Source: Caballeronia sp. dw_276
Lineage (GTDB): Bacteria; Pseudomonadota; Gammaproteobacteria; Burkholderiales; Burkholderiaceae
DNA length: 64,000 bases
Assembly (NCBI RefSeq): GCF_018449635.1
Contig: NZ_JAAVUV010000012.1
Coordinates: 1-64,000 of the forward strand
Direction: 5' to 3'
Shown piece by piece: positions 44,718 through 54,445 of the stretch. A program made the translations under genes and the position numbers. The first letter of the stretch is position 1, and each line of letters begins with the position of its first letter. The notes beneath the pieces are model-generated. The model saw only the letters and a list, made by a program, of their open reading frames with translations. It did no database searches and had not been told where the DNA came from.

Positions 44718-45740
44718 CTATTCCTGCTCCTCAAACGCCGCCGCCGCCCTTCCCAGCCGATCGTTCACGGCGCTCCATTCCGCCGATACCGGCAGCGTCT
44801 CGATCAAAATCCGCTCCACATCCTCGCGATCCAGCTTGCGCAACAAACCGTACAACTCGCGCGCGTAGCTTTGCGGATCGTCTGGCGCGGCGATGAAACG
44901 CACATTCGGCGCATCGGCCCATTTACCCGCGCTCGATGCACGCGCGACCAGCGCCAGCTTTTTATCGGCGGTGAGAGGATGCGCTTCGAGCATCGGTTCC
45001 AGCGCATCGAACGGCAGCAAACGCAGCGGCGTGCGCGGCGCGTAATGCGCCTTCAGCGTGCCCGACGCGCGTGGCGCGCTGGCATCGGTGCCGTCTGGCA
45101 GACGCGGCATGACGCCGAGAATGTCCGCAATTTCAGCCGGACTCACATGCCCCGGCCGCAGCAAAGCCGGGAAGCCACGCGATAAATCCAGGATCGTCGA
45201 TTCGATACCCACCTTCGCCGCGCCGCCATCGAGCACATGGACGCTCGTGCCGAATTCATCGCGGACATGCTGCGCCGTGGTCGGGCTGACGTGCCCGAAC
45301 CGGTTCGCCGATGGCCCCGCCACGCCGCCATGACCGTCGCGTAAGGTACTGAATGCGGTGAGCAAAGCCTGCGCGACCGGATGCGAGGGGCAGCGGATCG
45401 CCACCGAATCCTGCCCGCCGCTGACCGCCGCGGGCACGTGCGACGCGCGCTTCAGGATCAACGTGAGCGGCCCGGGCCAGAAGGCATCGATGAGTTTTCG
45501 CGCATCCGGGGTGAGCGTCTCCACCCAGTACGCGGGATCGCTGCCGGGCGCGAGATGCACGATCACCGGATGATTCGATGGCCGTCCCTTCGCCGCGTAA
45601 ATCCGCGCGATCGCCTCGGGGTTCTCCGCGTCGCCGCCCAGTCCGTAGACCGTTTCGGTCGGAAACGCGACCAGATGGCCGGCGTCGAGCAACGCGGCGG
45701 CTTCCGTGATTTGCGCGACGCTGGGCGCTTCGAAGGTCAT
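44718..45740 (-). CDS. ywlC: L-threonylcarbamoyladenylate synthase (Sua5/YwlC type)
   Basis: The 340-residue enzyme makes threonylcarbamoyl-AMP from threonine, bicarbonate and ATP, the first step of tRNA t6A37 modification. The YrdC domain (about 10-195) carries FPTETVYGLGGDA, KGRPSNHPVIVH and VAGPSANRFG, and the extra C-terminal domain marks the Sua5 form. It follows purK by four bases and ends the housekeeping operon. Confidence 0.93.
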   Translation of the reverse strand: MTFEAPSVAQITEAAALLDAGHLVAFPTETVYGLGGDAENPEAIARIYAAKGRPSNHPVIVHLAPGSDPAYWVETLTPDARKLIDAFWPGPLTLILKRASHVPAAVSGGQDSVAIRCPSHPVAQALLTAFSTLRDGHGGVAGPSANRFGHVSPTTAQHVRDEFGTSVHVLDGGAAKVGIESTILDLSRGFPALLRPGHVSPAEIADILGVMPRLPDGTDASAPRASGTLKAHYAPRTPLRLLPFDALEPMLEAHPLTADKKLALVARASSAGKWADAPNVRFIAAPDDPQSYARELYGLLRKLDREDVERILIETLPVSAEWSAVNDRLGRAAAAFEEQE

Positions 45741-45744
45741 CGTG

Positions 45745-46932
45745 TCAATCCAGCGCGATATGCAGCAGACGGGCGCAATCGCGCGCCGCCGTGCGCACCT
45801 CTTCCAGCGTGGCCGCCGTGAAATTCACGTGGCCCATCTTGCGGCCCGGGCGCGCTTCCTCCTTGCCGTACAGATGCAAGCGCGCGGTCGACATGGCAAT
45901 GACTTCGTGCCACGGCGGAATATGCGCTTTGGCGCCATCGAACCAGACGTCGCCGAGAATGTTGAGCATGGCGGCGGGCGAATGCTGGCGTGTATCGCCA
46001 AGCGGCATGCCGGTCATCGCGCGCACTTGTTGCTCGAACTGACTGGTGGCGCAGGCGTCCACCGTGTAATGGCCGGAATTGTGCGGGCGCGGCGCCATTT
46101 CGTTGGCGATCAGCGAACCGTCTTCGAGGATGAAAAATTCCACGCACAGCACGCCGACGTAATCCAGCTTGGCGGCAATCGTGAGCGCCGCGTCCTGTGC
46201 CTGGGCAACGAGCGCATCGGTTGCATCGGGCGCGGGCACGACGGTTTTCGCGAGAATCCCGCCGACGTGCTGGTTCTGCGCGAGCGGGAACACGGCCGAT
46301 TTGCCATCGCCGGAACGCGCGATCAGCACCGACACTTCAAATTTCAGCGGCATGCGTTTTTCGAGCACGCACGGCACGCCCGCAAGCGAACCGTAGGCGG
46401 TGCGGACTTCATCGACGTTGCGCACGCTCGTCTGGCCCTTGCCGTCATAACCAAGGCGCGCTGTTTTCAGGATCCCGGGCAGCACGGCGGCGATCTCATC
46501 GTCGCTCAAGGCGGCGAGCGCTTCCGGCGACTCGATCACCACATGCGGCGCCACGGGCACGCCCGCGCTCGCGATAAACCGCTTCTCCGCCACGCGATCC
46601 TGCGCGATCGCCACGCACCGCCCGGCCGGGCTGACGAACGTGGTCTTCGCCAGAAAATCGAGGCTGGCGGACGGCACGTTCTCGAATTCCGTCGATACCG
46701 CCGCGCACAAGCGCGCGAGTTCGGTCAGCGCGGTTTCGTCGTCGTAGGCGGCGCGGATGTGTTTATCGGCGACGGAACCGGCGGGGCTCGTCTCGTCCGG
46801 ATCGAGCACCGCCACGCGATAGCCCATGGATTGCGCGGCGAAACAGAACATGCGGCCGAGCTGGCCGCCGCCGACCATGCCGAGCCATGCGCCCGGCTGG
46901 ATGGGAGAACTGGGTTGGGTGTGTGCGTTCAT
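45745..46932 (-). CDS. purK: N5-carboxyaminoimidazole ribonucleotide synthase
   Basis: The 395-residue ATP-grasp enzyme joins bicarbonate to AIR with ATP to give N5-CAIR, the substrate of PurE next to it. WLGMVGGGQLGRMFCFAAQSMGY and NEMAPRPHNSGHYTVDAC are typical. It lies 47 bp after purE in the purC-purE-purK-ywlC run. Confidence 0.96.
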   Translation of the reverse strand: MNAHTQPSSPIQPGAWLGMVGGGQLGRMFCFAAQSMGYRVAVLDPDETSPAGSVADKHIRAAYDDETALTELARLCAAVSTEFENVPSASLDFLAKTTFVSPAGRCVAIAQDRVAEKRFIASAGVPVAPHVVIESPEALAALSDDEIAAVLPGILKTARLGYDGKGQTSVRNVDEVRTAYGSLAGVPCVLEKRMPLKFEVSVLIARSGDGKSAVFPLAQNQHVGGILAKTVVPAPDATDALVAQAQDAALTIAAKLDYVGVLCVEFFILEDGSLIANEMAPRPHNSGHYTVDACATSQFEQQVRAMTGMPLGDTRQHSPAAMLNILGDVWFDGAKAHIPPWHEVIAMSTARLHLYGKEEARPGRKMGHVNFTAATLEEVRTAARDCARLLHIALD

Positions 46933-46979
46933 CGTGTGGGGTCGGTCAGCCGGGAGTGAAGCCTTTTGAGCTGCTGGAT

Positions 46980-47495
46980 TTAAAGCGGCGGGAGGACCAT
47001 TGCGTGCGCCGCGTCGTTCTGCCGGACGCGGAAAGCGGCGAGTTTTTCGGCATAGGCGCTTTGCGTCACGGCAAGAATCGATACCGCGAACAGCGCCGCA
47101 TTCGCCGCACCCGCCTCGCCGATGGCGAACGTCGCGACCGGCACGCCCTTGGGCATCTGCACGATCGAATGCAACGAATCGACGCCCTTCAGATATTTGC
47201 TCGATACTGGCACGCCCAGCACCGGCACCGTGGTCTTGGCGGCGAGCATGCCCGGCAAATGCGCCGCGCCGCCCGCCCCCGCGATGATCGCCGCCAGTCC
47301 GCGCGAGCGCGCGCTTTCGGCGTAGGCGAACATCTCGTCGGGCATGCGATGCGCGGACACGACCTTCGCCTCGTACGGCACGCCGAAGTCCTGCAGGATC
47401 GCGACGGCATTTTTCATCACGTCCCAGTCGGAACTGGAACCCATCAACACGCCGATCAACGGTGCGTCATGCGTGTGGGCCTGGACTTCGCTCAT
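46980..47495 (-). CDS. purE: N5-carboxyaminoimidazole ribonucleotide mutase
   Basis: The 171-residue class I PurE converts N5-CAIR to CAIR. GVLMGSSSDWDVMKNA, VVSAHRMPDEMF and GAGGAAHLPGMLA are the phosphate and substrate motifs. The start at 47495 (MSEVQAHTHD) gives the family length; the frame is open to 48044 across purC but that is antisense-free chance. It sits between purC and purK. Confidence 0.96.
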   Translation of the reverse strand: MSEVQAHTHDAPLIGVLMGSSSDWDVMKNAVAILQDFGVPYEAKVVSAHRMPDEMFAYAESARSRGLAAIIAGAGGAAHLPGMLAAKTTVPVLGVPVSSKYLKGVDSLHSIVQMPKGVPVATFAIGEAGAANAALFAVSILAVTQSAYAEKLAAFRVRQNDAAHAMVLPPL

Positions 47496-47542
47496 CGTGC
47501 TGCATTCCTGTGGTTTGGGTCTGTGCTTGATTGCGTGCGACG

Positions 47543-48445
47543 TTATGCCAGCGACTGGCCGGTCAGGCGCTGCAACGCCTCTTCGTACTTCTCGGCAGTC
47601 TTGGCGATGACATCGTCCGGCAGTTTCGGCGCCGGCGGCGTCTTGCCCCACGATTGCGTTTCGAGCCAGTCGCGCACAAATTGTTTGTCGAACGATGGCG
47701 GGTTCGTGCCCACCTTGTAACCGTCCGCCGGCCAGAACCGCGACGAATCCGCCGTCAGCACTTCGTCCATCAGAAACAGTTCGCCGCGATTGTCGAGCCC
47801 GAATTCGAACTTCGTATCCGCGATAATGATGCCGCGCGTCGCCGCGTACTCCGCCGCTTCCTTGTACAGCTTGATGGAAATATCGCGGATGGTCGCCGAC
47901 AATTCCGTGCCGATCCGGCGTTCCATGTCGTCGTACGTGATGTTTTCGTCGTGATGGCCCATTTCGGCCTTCGCTGCCGGCGTGAAAATCGGCTCGGGCA
48001 GCTTTTCGGCGTTCTGCAGGCCGGGCGGCAATTCCACGCCGCACACCGAACCCGTCGCCTGATAGTCCTTCCAGCCGCTGCCGGCCAGATAACCGCGCAC
48101 CACCGCTTCGACCAGGATTGGCTCGAGGCGCTTCACCACGACGGCGCGGCCTGCGACCTGGCCGGCTTCATCGGCGGAAACGACGGTCGCCGGATCGATG
48201 CCCGTATTGTGGTTCGGCACGATGTGCTTCAACTTCTCGAACCAGAAATCGGCCATTTGATTCAGCACGCGGCCCTTGTTCGGGATCGGCTCGCCCATGA
48301 TCACGTCGAACGCCGAAAGACGGTCGGTCGTCACGATCAGGAGTTTGTCCGTGCCGACGGCGTAATTGTCGCGGACCTTGCCGCGGCCGAGCAGCGGCAC
48401 CGATTTCAGCGTGGATTCGTACAGCGGGGAATGTTGGGTGGACAT
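47543..48445 (-). CDS. purC: Phosphoribosylaminoimidazole-succinocarboxamide synthase
   Basis: The 300-residue SAICAR synthetase joins CAIR and aspartate. LLGRGKVRDNYAVG, DRLSAFDVIMGEPIPNKG and DTKFEFGLD are typical. Two ATGs, six bases apart, are possible. I chose the inner one (MSTQHSPLY) on family starts. It begins the purine gene run on the minus strand after fba. Confidence 0.96.
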   Translation of the reverse strand: MSTQHSPLYESTLKSVPLLGRGKVRDNYAVGTDKLLIVTTDRLSAFDVIMGEPIPNKGRVLNQMADFWFEKLKHIVPNHNTGIDPATVVSADEAGQVAGRAVVVKRLEPILVEAVVRGYLAGSGWKDYQATGSVCGVELPPGLQNAEKLPEPIFTPAAKAEMGHHDENITYDDMERRIGTELSATIRDISIKLYKEAAEYAATRGIIIADTKFEFGLDNRGELFLMDEVLTADSSRFWPADGYKVGTNPPSFDKQFVRDWLETQSWGKTPPAPKLPDDVIAKTAEKYEEALQRLTGQSLA

Positions 48446-48518
48446 CGTCATCTACCGGAAAAGTGCTGCAACGTCGGGCTAGGAAAAAATGATCAGGATA
48501 CAAACGATAAAACCAACG

Positions 48519-48547
48519 CGCCGTTCCCCGGGAATGCGGGAACGGCG
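48519..48547 (-). terminator. Terminator-like hairpin between fba and purC
   Basis: CGCCGTTCCC (48519-48528) pairs with GGGAACGGCG (48538-48547) around nine bases. On the minus strand a loose T-rich stretch follows, so partial termination of the fba message before purC is likely. Confidence 0.6.
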
Positions 48548-48654
48548 GGTTGTATTGATTGTGTTCGTGGCCGATTCAGCGCCATTGTAAACGCGTCCGG
48601 CGGTTGTCTCGAATTTAGTCGGGACGAACAGCCAGAAACTTGCTTACTTCGCGC

Positions 48655-49719
48655 TTACTTGACGATCTGCGCCAGCTCGCCGGACTTGTACTTTTCGGCG
48701 ATTTTATCGAGCGGAATGGGCTTGATCTTGCCTGCCTGACCTTCGCAGCCGAACTGCACGTAGCGTTCGAGACACACCTTCTTCGCCGCTTCGCGCGCCG
48801 GCTTGAGGTAGTCGCGCGGATCGAACTTCGACGGATTTTCGCCGAAATAACGGCGGATGGCGCCGGTGATGGCGAGACGCAGGTCAGTATCAATATTTAC
48901 TTTCCGCACGCCATGACGAATCCCTTCCTGGATTTCCTCGACCGGCACGCCGTAGGTTTCCTTCATGTCGCCGCCGAATTCGCGGATTTCGGCCAGCAGA
49001 TCCTGCGGCACCGACGACGAACCGTGCATGACCAGATGCGTATTCGGGATGCGCTGATGGATATCCTTGATGCGTTCGATGGCCAGAATATCGCCCGTTG
49101 GTTTCTTGGTGAATTTGTACGCGCCATGCGACGTGCCGATGGCGATTGCCAGCGCATCGCACTGCGTTTTCTTGACGAAGTCGGCGGCTTGTTCGACGTC
49201 GGTGAGCAGTTGCTCACGCGTCATGGTGCCTTCGGCGCCGTGGCCGTCTTCCTTGTCGCCCATCATGGTTTCGAGCGAGCCGAGCACGCCCAGTTCGGCT
49301 TCCACCGTCACGCCGATGGAGTGCGCCGCTTCCACCACTTTGCGCGATACATCGACGTTGTATTCATACGATGCGACGCTTTTGCCGTCGGCTTCGAGCG
49401 AGCCGTCCATCATCACGCTGGTGAAACCGCTGCGGATGGCGGCCATGCAGACGGCCGGCGACTGGCCGTGGTCCTGGTGCATGACGACCGGGATGTGCGG
49501 ATACGATTCGACCGCCGCTTCGATCAAGTGGCGCAGGAACGCTTCGCCGGCGTATTTCCGCGCACCCGCCGATGCTTGCATGATGACCGGCGCGTTCACT
49601 TCGTCGGCGGCGGCCATGATGGCTTGGACTTGCTCCAGGTTGTTGACGTTGAATGCGGGAAGCGCGTAGCTGTTTTCAGCTGCATGATCCAGCAGTTGTC
49701 GCATTGATACGAGAGGCAT
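48655..49719 (-). CDS. fba: Fructose-bisphosphate aldolase, class II
   Basis: The 354-residue zinc aldolase interconverts fructose 1,6-bisphosphate with two triose phosphates. MHQDHGQSPAV and DGSLEADGKS bind metal and substrate, and MHGSSSVPQD and VNIDTDLRLA follow. Its length and sequence match the CbbA-like class II subgroup common in Burkholderia. It lies between repeat element B and purC. Confidence 0.96.
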   Translation of the reverse strand: MPLVSMRQLLDHAAENSYALPAFNVNNLEQVQAIMAAADEVNAPVIMQASAGARKYAGEAFLRHLIEAAVESYPHIPVVMHQDHGQSPAVCMAAIRSGFTSVMMDGSLEADGKSVASYEYNVDVSRKVVEAAHSIGVTVEAELGVLGSLETMMGDKEDGHGAEGTMTREQLLTDVEQAADFVKKTQCDALAIAIGTSHGAYKFTKKPTGDILAIERIKDIHQRIPNTHLVMHGSSSVPQDLLAEIREFGGDMKETYGVPVEEIQEGIRHGVRKVNIDTDLRLAITGAIRRYFGENPSKFDPRDYLKPAREAAKKVCLERYVQFGCEGQAGKIKPIPLDKIAEKYKSGELAQIVK

Positions 49720-49762
49720 AGGTCTTACTCCTTGAGATGAAACGAATTTTTCTGTCTTGATT

Positions 49763-49820
49763 TTTTGCCTGCGGCAGGCTTTTCTTCTGCGAGCGTTTTT
49801 TTGCCTGCGGCGGGTTTTGA
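49763..49820. repeat. Duplicated TTTTTGCCTGCGGC motif
   Basis: TTTTTTGCCTGCGGC, followed by AGGCTTTT and then by GGGTTTTG, occurs twice within about 50 bp just upstream of fba. The first copy contains a GCCTG/CAGGC mini-hairpin with a T-rich tail. It looks like a local duplication; I assign no role. Confidence 0.5.
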
Positions 49821-49871
49821 TTGGGTTTTACGGGGAGATTGATGAGGCGGGGGGGTTGGATTTGGTGGGAC

Positions 49872-50591
49872 GGGGTTAGTGCTGGGTTGCTGCTTTTTGG
49901 GTCTTCGCGCGTTCTGTCTTAGCTGTTCTCTTTCGCACTATTAGCCACTGTGCGTGGCGGCACTTCATTTCTTTGTCCAACGGCGACAAAGAAACGAAGC
50001 AAAGAAAACGCCTCTCAACCGCTAATTCTTAAGTGTCCACAGCGTGCAGTGACAACGGTTTGGTACCCCAAAAGCACGCTCAGCGTATAACCTCGTCCGG
50101 TTGAAACCCTCCCCCTCCGTCAACCGCAACCCACACGCTTCGCCACCAGTGTGGGAATCCGTTAACCAGGCCTCCGCGCTGCGCGCGCTGATGCACAAAC
50201 CGAGGAGTCGGCCGTACCGGTCAAGAAGTCTCGGATTCAAAATGCTTTGAATCCGTTATGGGCTATTCCGTTGTTATGCGTAGGCCAGGTTTCCGTATTA
50301 ACGGATTCCCACACTGGTGGCGAAGCGTGTGGGTATCTGTTGACGGAGCGGGAGGGTTTCAGCAGGACGTGGTTATTCGCTGAGCGTGCTTTTGGGGTAC
50401 CAAAACGTTGTCACTGCACGCTGGGGACACTTATGTGCCCTCGTTTGGAAGGCGTTTTCTTTGCTTCGTTTCTTTGTCGCCGTTGGACAAAGAAATGAAG
50501 TCCCGCCACGGACAGTGGCTAATAGTGCTAAAGAGAACAGCCAACACAAACCGCGCGAAAGCCTAAACAGCAGCAACCCGGCATCAACCCC
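49872..50591. repeat. Inverted-repeat element, copy B
   Basis: A left arm (49872-50165) and an inverted right arm (50298-50591) flank a 132-bp centre. Arms and centre are homologous to copy A. The TTTCTTTGTC/GACAAAGAAA hairpin recurs at 49968-49994 and 50469-50495. The right arm ends 20 bp from the pyruvate kinase stop, matching the placement of copy A after the MHS gene. Confidence 0.9.
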
Positions 50592-50610
50592 TCCCCAAGC
50601 GCCAGCGCCT

Positions 50611-52047
50611 TTAGAACGGATCTCCAACCCGCACAATCTTCATCGCGTTGGTCCCACCGGCCTGCCCCATCGGCTCCCCGACAGTCAAAACCACCATATC
50701 GCCGCGCGCCGCATAACCCTTCGAAACCACCACCTCCAGCGCCTGCTGAAGCGCAACATCGCGATCGGTGTTCGTATCCAGGTGCAACGAAGTAACATTC
50801 CGATAAAGCGCCATAGTGCGCTCACTACCAATCCTCGGCGTCAACGCAAAAATCGGCACATGCGACCAATGCCGCGACATCCACAGCGCCGTCGCGCCCG
50901 ACTCGGTCAGCGCAACAATCGCCTTCGCACCCAAGTGATACGCCGTGAACAACGCGCCCATCGCAATCGACTGATCGATGCGCGTAAACGTCCGGTCCAG
51001 GAAATCCTTGTCCAGCTCGCTCTGCTCCGACTTCTCGGCTTCCAGGCAAATCGCCGCCATCGTCTCGATGGTCGTCACCGGATATTTTCCCGCCGCAGTT
51101 TCCGCCGACAACATCACGGCATCCGTTCCGTCCAGCACGGCATTCGCCACGTCCGATACCTCCGCGCGCGTCGGAACCGGCGCGTGGATCATCGATTCCA
51201 TCATCTGCGTGGCGGTGATCACGAACTTGTTCGATTCACGCGCCATCCGGATCATGCGTTTTTGCAATGCCGGCACCGCCGCGTTGCCCACTTCCACAGC
51301 CAGATCGCCACGAGCGACCATGATGCCGTCGGAGGCGTCGAGAATGCCCTGCAGCGCCGGAATGGCTTCCGCACGCTCGATCTTCGCGATCATCTTCGGC
51401 TTGATGCCGTAAGGCGCGCCGGCAATATTCGCCAGCTGCCGCGCCATTTCCATGTCCGTAGCGTTCTTCGGAAACGATACCGCCACAAAGTCCGCACCCA
51501 GCGACATGGCCGTCTTGATGTCCTCCATGTCTTTCTCGGTCAGCGCCGGCGCCGTCAGCCCGCCGCCCTGCCGGTTGATGCCCTTGTTGTTCGAGAGATC
51601 GCCGCCCACTTTCACGGTCGTATGAATCTCTTCGCCAATCACGCGCACCACGTCGAGCACGATCAGGCCGTCGTTGAGCAACAGCACGTCGCCGCTGCGC
51701 AGGTCGCGGGGCAGGTCCGGATAGTCGAGACCGACGCGCTCGTCATTGCCGAGCTCGCAGCGTGCATCGAGGATGAACGGGTTGCCCGCAATCAACGTGA
51801 CCTTGCCGTTCTCGAATTTGCCTACGCGAATCTTCGGGCCTTGCAGGTCGGCCATCAGCGCGACTTCGCGGCCACATTGCTTGGCGGCGTCGCGAACATA
51901 CTGCGCGCGCTGGCGATGGTCGTCGGCGGTGCCGTGGGAGAAGTTGAAACGGACCACGTCGAGACCGGCCTGGATCATTTGCAACAGGATCTCAGGGGAG
52001 CTGGAAGCCGGGCCGATGGTGGCGACAATCTTTGTAGCGCGATGCAT
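50611..52047 (-). CDS. pyk: Pyruvate kinase
   Basis: The 478-residue enzyme converts phosphoenolpyruvate and ADP to pyruvate and ATP. ATKIVATIGPAS, the active-site MIAKIERAEAI, GIMVARGDLAVE and ATQMMESM are all present, and the C-terminal domain is complete. The start at 52047 follows GAGGAA and gives the family length. The frame is open upstream for another 154 codons, discussed separately. It lies in the pgk-pyk-fba run. Confidence 0.95.
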   Translation of the reverse strand: MHRATKIVATIGPASSSPEILLQMIQAGLDVVRFNFSHGTADDHRQRAQYVRDAAKQCGREVALMADLQGPKIRVGKFENGKVTLIAGNPFILDARCELGNDERVGLDYPDLPRDLRSGDVLLLNDGLIVLDVVRVIGEEIHTTVKVGGDLSNNKGINRQGGGLTAPALTEKDMEDIKTAMSLGADFVAVSFPKNATDMEMARQLANIAGAPYGIKPKMIAKIERAEAIPALQGILDASDGIMVARGDLAVEVGNAAVPALQKRMIRMARESNKFVITATQMMESMIHAPVPTRAEVSDVANAVLDGTDAVMLSAETAAGKYPVTTIETMAAICLEAEKSEQSELDKDFLDRTFTRIDQSIAMGALFTAYHLGAKAIVALTESGATALWMSRHWSHVPIFALTPRIGSERTMALYRNVTSLHLDTNTDRDVALQQALEVVVSKGYAARGDMVVLTVGEPMGQAGGTNAMKIVRVGDPF

Positions 52048-52509
52048 GGAATTCCTCGTCTGGGTGGTATCGCCTGAAACAGCGCTGCGAGTACGGTGCG
52101 CCGACGGGGATTCAGATGTCTCCGCCTGCGAACGCGCGCCGGATCGTGCCGACGTCGCTTTTTGATGGCTATTCGATAACTGCCCGGGGCCAGGAATCAA
52201 CGACGCTGCATTCGTGCCGCCGATCATGACCGCCGTTTCCTTCTTCAATTTTCCGCCACGCCGGGCGGGTGCCCGGGCTGAGCGCTTGGGCTTTTCATCG
52301 CTTTCTGCTGCGGGTGAAAGCGCGTCCGCGGCAGAAGCCGTGCTGGACTCGTCGTCCGCTGGCGTGGATGTGGCGAGCGCTTCAACCGCCCGGGCGTGGC
52401 GGGCCTCTTCGCCCACGCTGCCTTCCACGTCCTCCACCATCTTCTCCGCCAGCTCCTCCACGGCCAATACAGACCGTTCGCTTTCCGACTCCGACGTGGC
52501 TTTTGTCAT
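52048..52509 (-). other. In-frame 154-codon open stretch between pgk and pyk
   Basis: From an ATG four bases after the pgk stop, the frame runs without a stop into pyk. The predicted peptide is Ala/Ser/Glu-rich (MTKATSESESERSVLAVEEL at its start, RSARAPARRGG in the middle) and looks disordered. The first 90 or so codons have the G/C-ending bias of local genes; the last 60 do not. No Shine-Dalgarno precedes the ATG. It is either an N-terminal extension of pyruvate kinase or chance. Confidence 0.35.
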
Positions 52510-52513
52510 CGGA

Positions 52514-53704
52514 TCAGGCCCGCGATTCGAGCACTTCTACCGCCGGCAACGTCTTGCCTTCCAGGAACTCAAGGAACGCGCCGCCGCCCGTGGAGATATA
52601 AGAAATCTTGTCGTGGATGCCGTATTTCTGGATGGCCGCGAGCGTGTCGCCGCCGCCGGCAATCGAGAACGCCGACGAATTCGCGATGGCGTCCGCCAGC
52701 GTCTTCGTGCCGTTGCCGAACTGGTCGAACTCGAACACGCCGACCGGGCCGTTCCATACGATCGTGCCGGCCTTTTCCAGTTGCGCGGCGAGCGCCTTGG
52801 CGGTGTCCGGACCGATATCGAGGATCAGGTCGTCGTCCTGAACCTGATCGACGGCCTTCGTTTCAGCCTTCGCGGTGGCAGCGAATTCCTTTGCGGTCAC
52901 GACGTCGCTCGGAATTGGCACCGATGCCCCACGCGCGCGCGCTTCGCTGATGATGGTCTTGGCTTCATCGACGAGATCCTTTTCCGCCAGCGACTTGCCG
53001 ATCTTCAAACCGGAAGCCAACATGAACGTGTTCGCAATCCCGCCGCCCACGATCAACTGGTCGACTTTCTCGGCCAGCGACTTGAGGATGGTGAGCTTCG
53101 TGGATACCTTCGATCCCGCCACGATCGCGACCAGCGGGCGCTTCGGCTCGCCGAGCGCCTTGCCCAGTGCATCGAGTTCAGCCGCGAGCAGCGGACCGGC
53201 GCACGCAACGGGCGCGTATTTGGCGATGCCGTGCGTGGTCGCTTCCGCCCGATGCGCCGTGCCGAACGCGTCGTTCACGTAGATATCGCAGAGTTTGGCA
53301 AGCTTCTGTGACAGCGCGTCGTCGTTCTTCTTCTCACCTTTGTTGCAGCGGCAGTTTTCGAGCAGCACGACTTGTCCGGGCTGAACCTCTACGCCATCGA
53401 CCCAATCGGCCACGAGCGGCACGTCGCGGCCGAGCAGTTCGCCAAGCCGCTTGGCCACCGGCGCCAACGAGTCTTCGGGCTTGAACTGGCCTTCCGTCGG
53501 ACGGCCGAGGTGCGACGTGACCATCACGGCCGCGCCCGCTGAGAGCGCCTGCTGGATGGCCGGCACCGACGCACGCACGCGCGTGTCTTCAGTGATGTTG
53601 CCCTGATCGTCTTGCGGCACGTTGAGGTCGGCACGGATGAAAACACGTTTGCCGGACACGTTGCCTTCGGCGATCAGATCGGTGAAACGCAGTACTTTCG
53701 TCAT
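52514..53704 (-). CDS. pgk: Phosphoglycerate kinase
   Basis: The 396-residue enzyme interconverts 1,3-bisphosphoglycerate and 3-phosphoglycerate with ATP formation. KRVFIRADLNVP, VTSHLGRPTEG, VNDAFGTAHRAEAT and the nucleotide loop GGGDTLAAI are present. The start at 53704 (MTKVLRFTDL) gives the family length; the open frame to 53776 adds an unrelated lead. The Shine-Dalgarno is weak. It begins the minus-strand glycolysis-purine series. Confidence 0.96.
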   Translation of the reverse strand: MTKVLRFTDLIAEGNVSGKRVFIRADLNVPQDDQGNITEDTRVRASVPAIQQALSAGAAVMVTSHLGRPTEGQFKPEDSLAPVAKRLGELLGRDVPLVADWVDGVEVQPGQVVLLENCRCNKGEKKNDDALSQKLAKLCDIYVNDAFGTAHRAEATTHGIAKYAPVACAGPLLAAELDALGKALGEPKRPLVAIVAGSKVSTKLTILKSLAEKVDQLIVGGGIANTFMLASGLKIGKSLAEKDLVDEAKTIISEARARGASVPIPSDVVTAKEFAATAKAETKAVDQVQDDDLILDIGPDTAKALAAQLEKAGTIVWNGPVGVFEFDQFGNGTKTLADAIANSSAFSIAGGGDTLAAIQKYGIHDKISYISTGGGAFLEFLEGKTLPAVEVLESRA

Positions 53705-54121
53705 GGGAGTCAGCGTGTGAGCGGGTGATTGGAAAGCGGTTCGGGCGAATTGATTTTGCGGACCAGAGACAAACAAGTCCTGTTGCTCGCGGGAACTGCT
53801 ACGGGGAAATTGATGTGGAAGCTGACGTTGCGTGCTGGCGGCCGGTTGAATGAAACGAGCCAGGCAGGGAGGATAAAGCGAATCGCGCGGCCGCTTGCGC
53901 CGCTGACTGATGCGTCAAGACGGCTGAGCGTGACAGCGGAGAACGAAGCGAGTGAAGCTGTTGAGCGGTGACTGCCGGATACACGTTCGACCTCATTCGA
54001 TACGACAGCAAGAACGCCATTTTAACCGATACCCACCGCCCGCCAAGGCTGGAAACGCAAATCCCCAGGATTCGGGAAAGCTCACAATGCCCGACGCTTC
54101 ATGTTGCGTCGCAACACGATT
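53705..54121. other. Gap between pgk and azlD
   Basis: These 417 bp should hold the pgk promoter on the minus strand. A small hairpin CGACGC/GCGTCG at about 54091-54110 lies just past the azlD end. I saw no credible gene. Confidence 0.4.
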
Positions 54122-54445
54122 TCAGGCGATCAACCGCAATAGGGTGAACACGATCATGCCGACGACAATCGTCCCAAGCATGCTCCGCCGCCACAAGAAC
54201 CACGCGAGACCGCATATCGACGCATAGAGCGCGTGGTTCGAGAACGCGATGGAAAGTCCATCCGGCGTCGACAACAAGTCAGGCACGACAACCGCAACGA
54301 GCGCCGCCGCCGGCGCGTATCGCAATGCGCGCTGCACGCGGTCGGGCAGGATCATGCGTTCGCCGCCAATCAGGAAGAGCGCGCGCGTGATGCCTGTAAT
54401 CAGCGCCATGCCCGCAATGGCGAGCCATACCTGAGCGGTGGTCAT
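54122..54445 (-). CDS. azlD: AzlD-family branched-chain amino acid transport protein
   Basis: The 107-residue protein has three to four membrane helices and the AzlD core GGERMILPDRVQRALRYAPAA. It is the small partner of AzlC in an exporter of branched-chain amino acids or analogues. Its start overlaps the azlC stop by four bases, so the two are translated together. Confidence 0.9.
   Translation of the reverse strand: MTTAQVWLAIAGMALITGITRALFLIGGERMILPDRVQRALRYAPAAALVAVVVPDLLSTPDGLSIAFSNHALYASICGLAWFLWRRSMLGTIVVGMIVFTLLRLIA

Noticed and set aside
46980..48044. Longer version of purE reaching into purC
   Set aside because: The extra N-terminus lies within the confidently placed purC gene in another frame. 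The ATG at 47495 gives the normal PurE length.
50247..50498. DSHTGGEA-containing small protein as a real gene
   Set aside because: The frame is part of a non-coding-looking repeat element. It is broken in one left arm, and DNA conservation is no higher at first and second codon positions by eye.
53729..53971. 80-codon plus-strand frame upstream of pgk
   Set aside because: It has no Shine-Dalgarno or recognisable domain, and lies where the pgk promoter should be.
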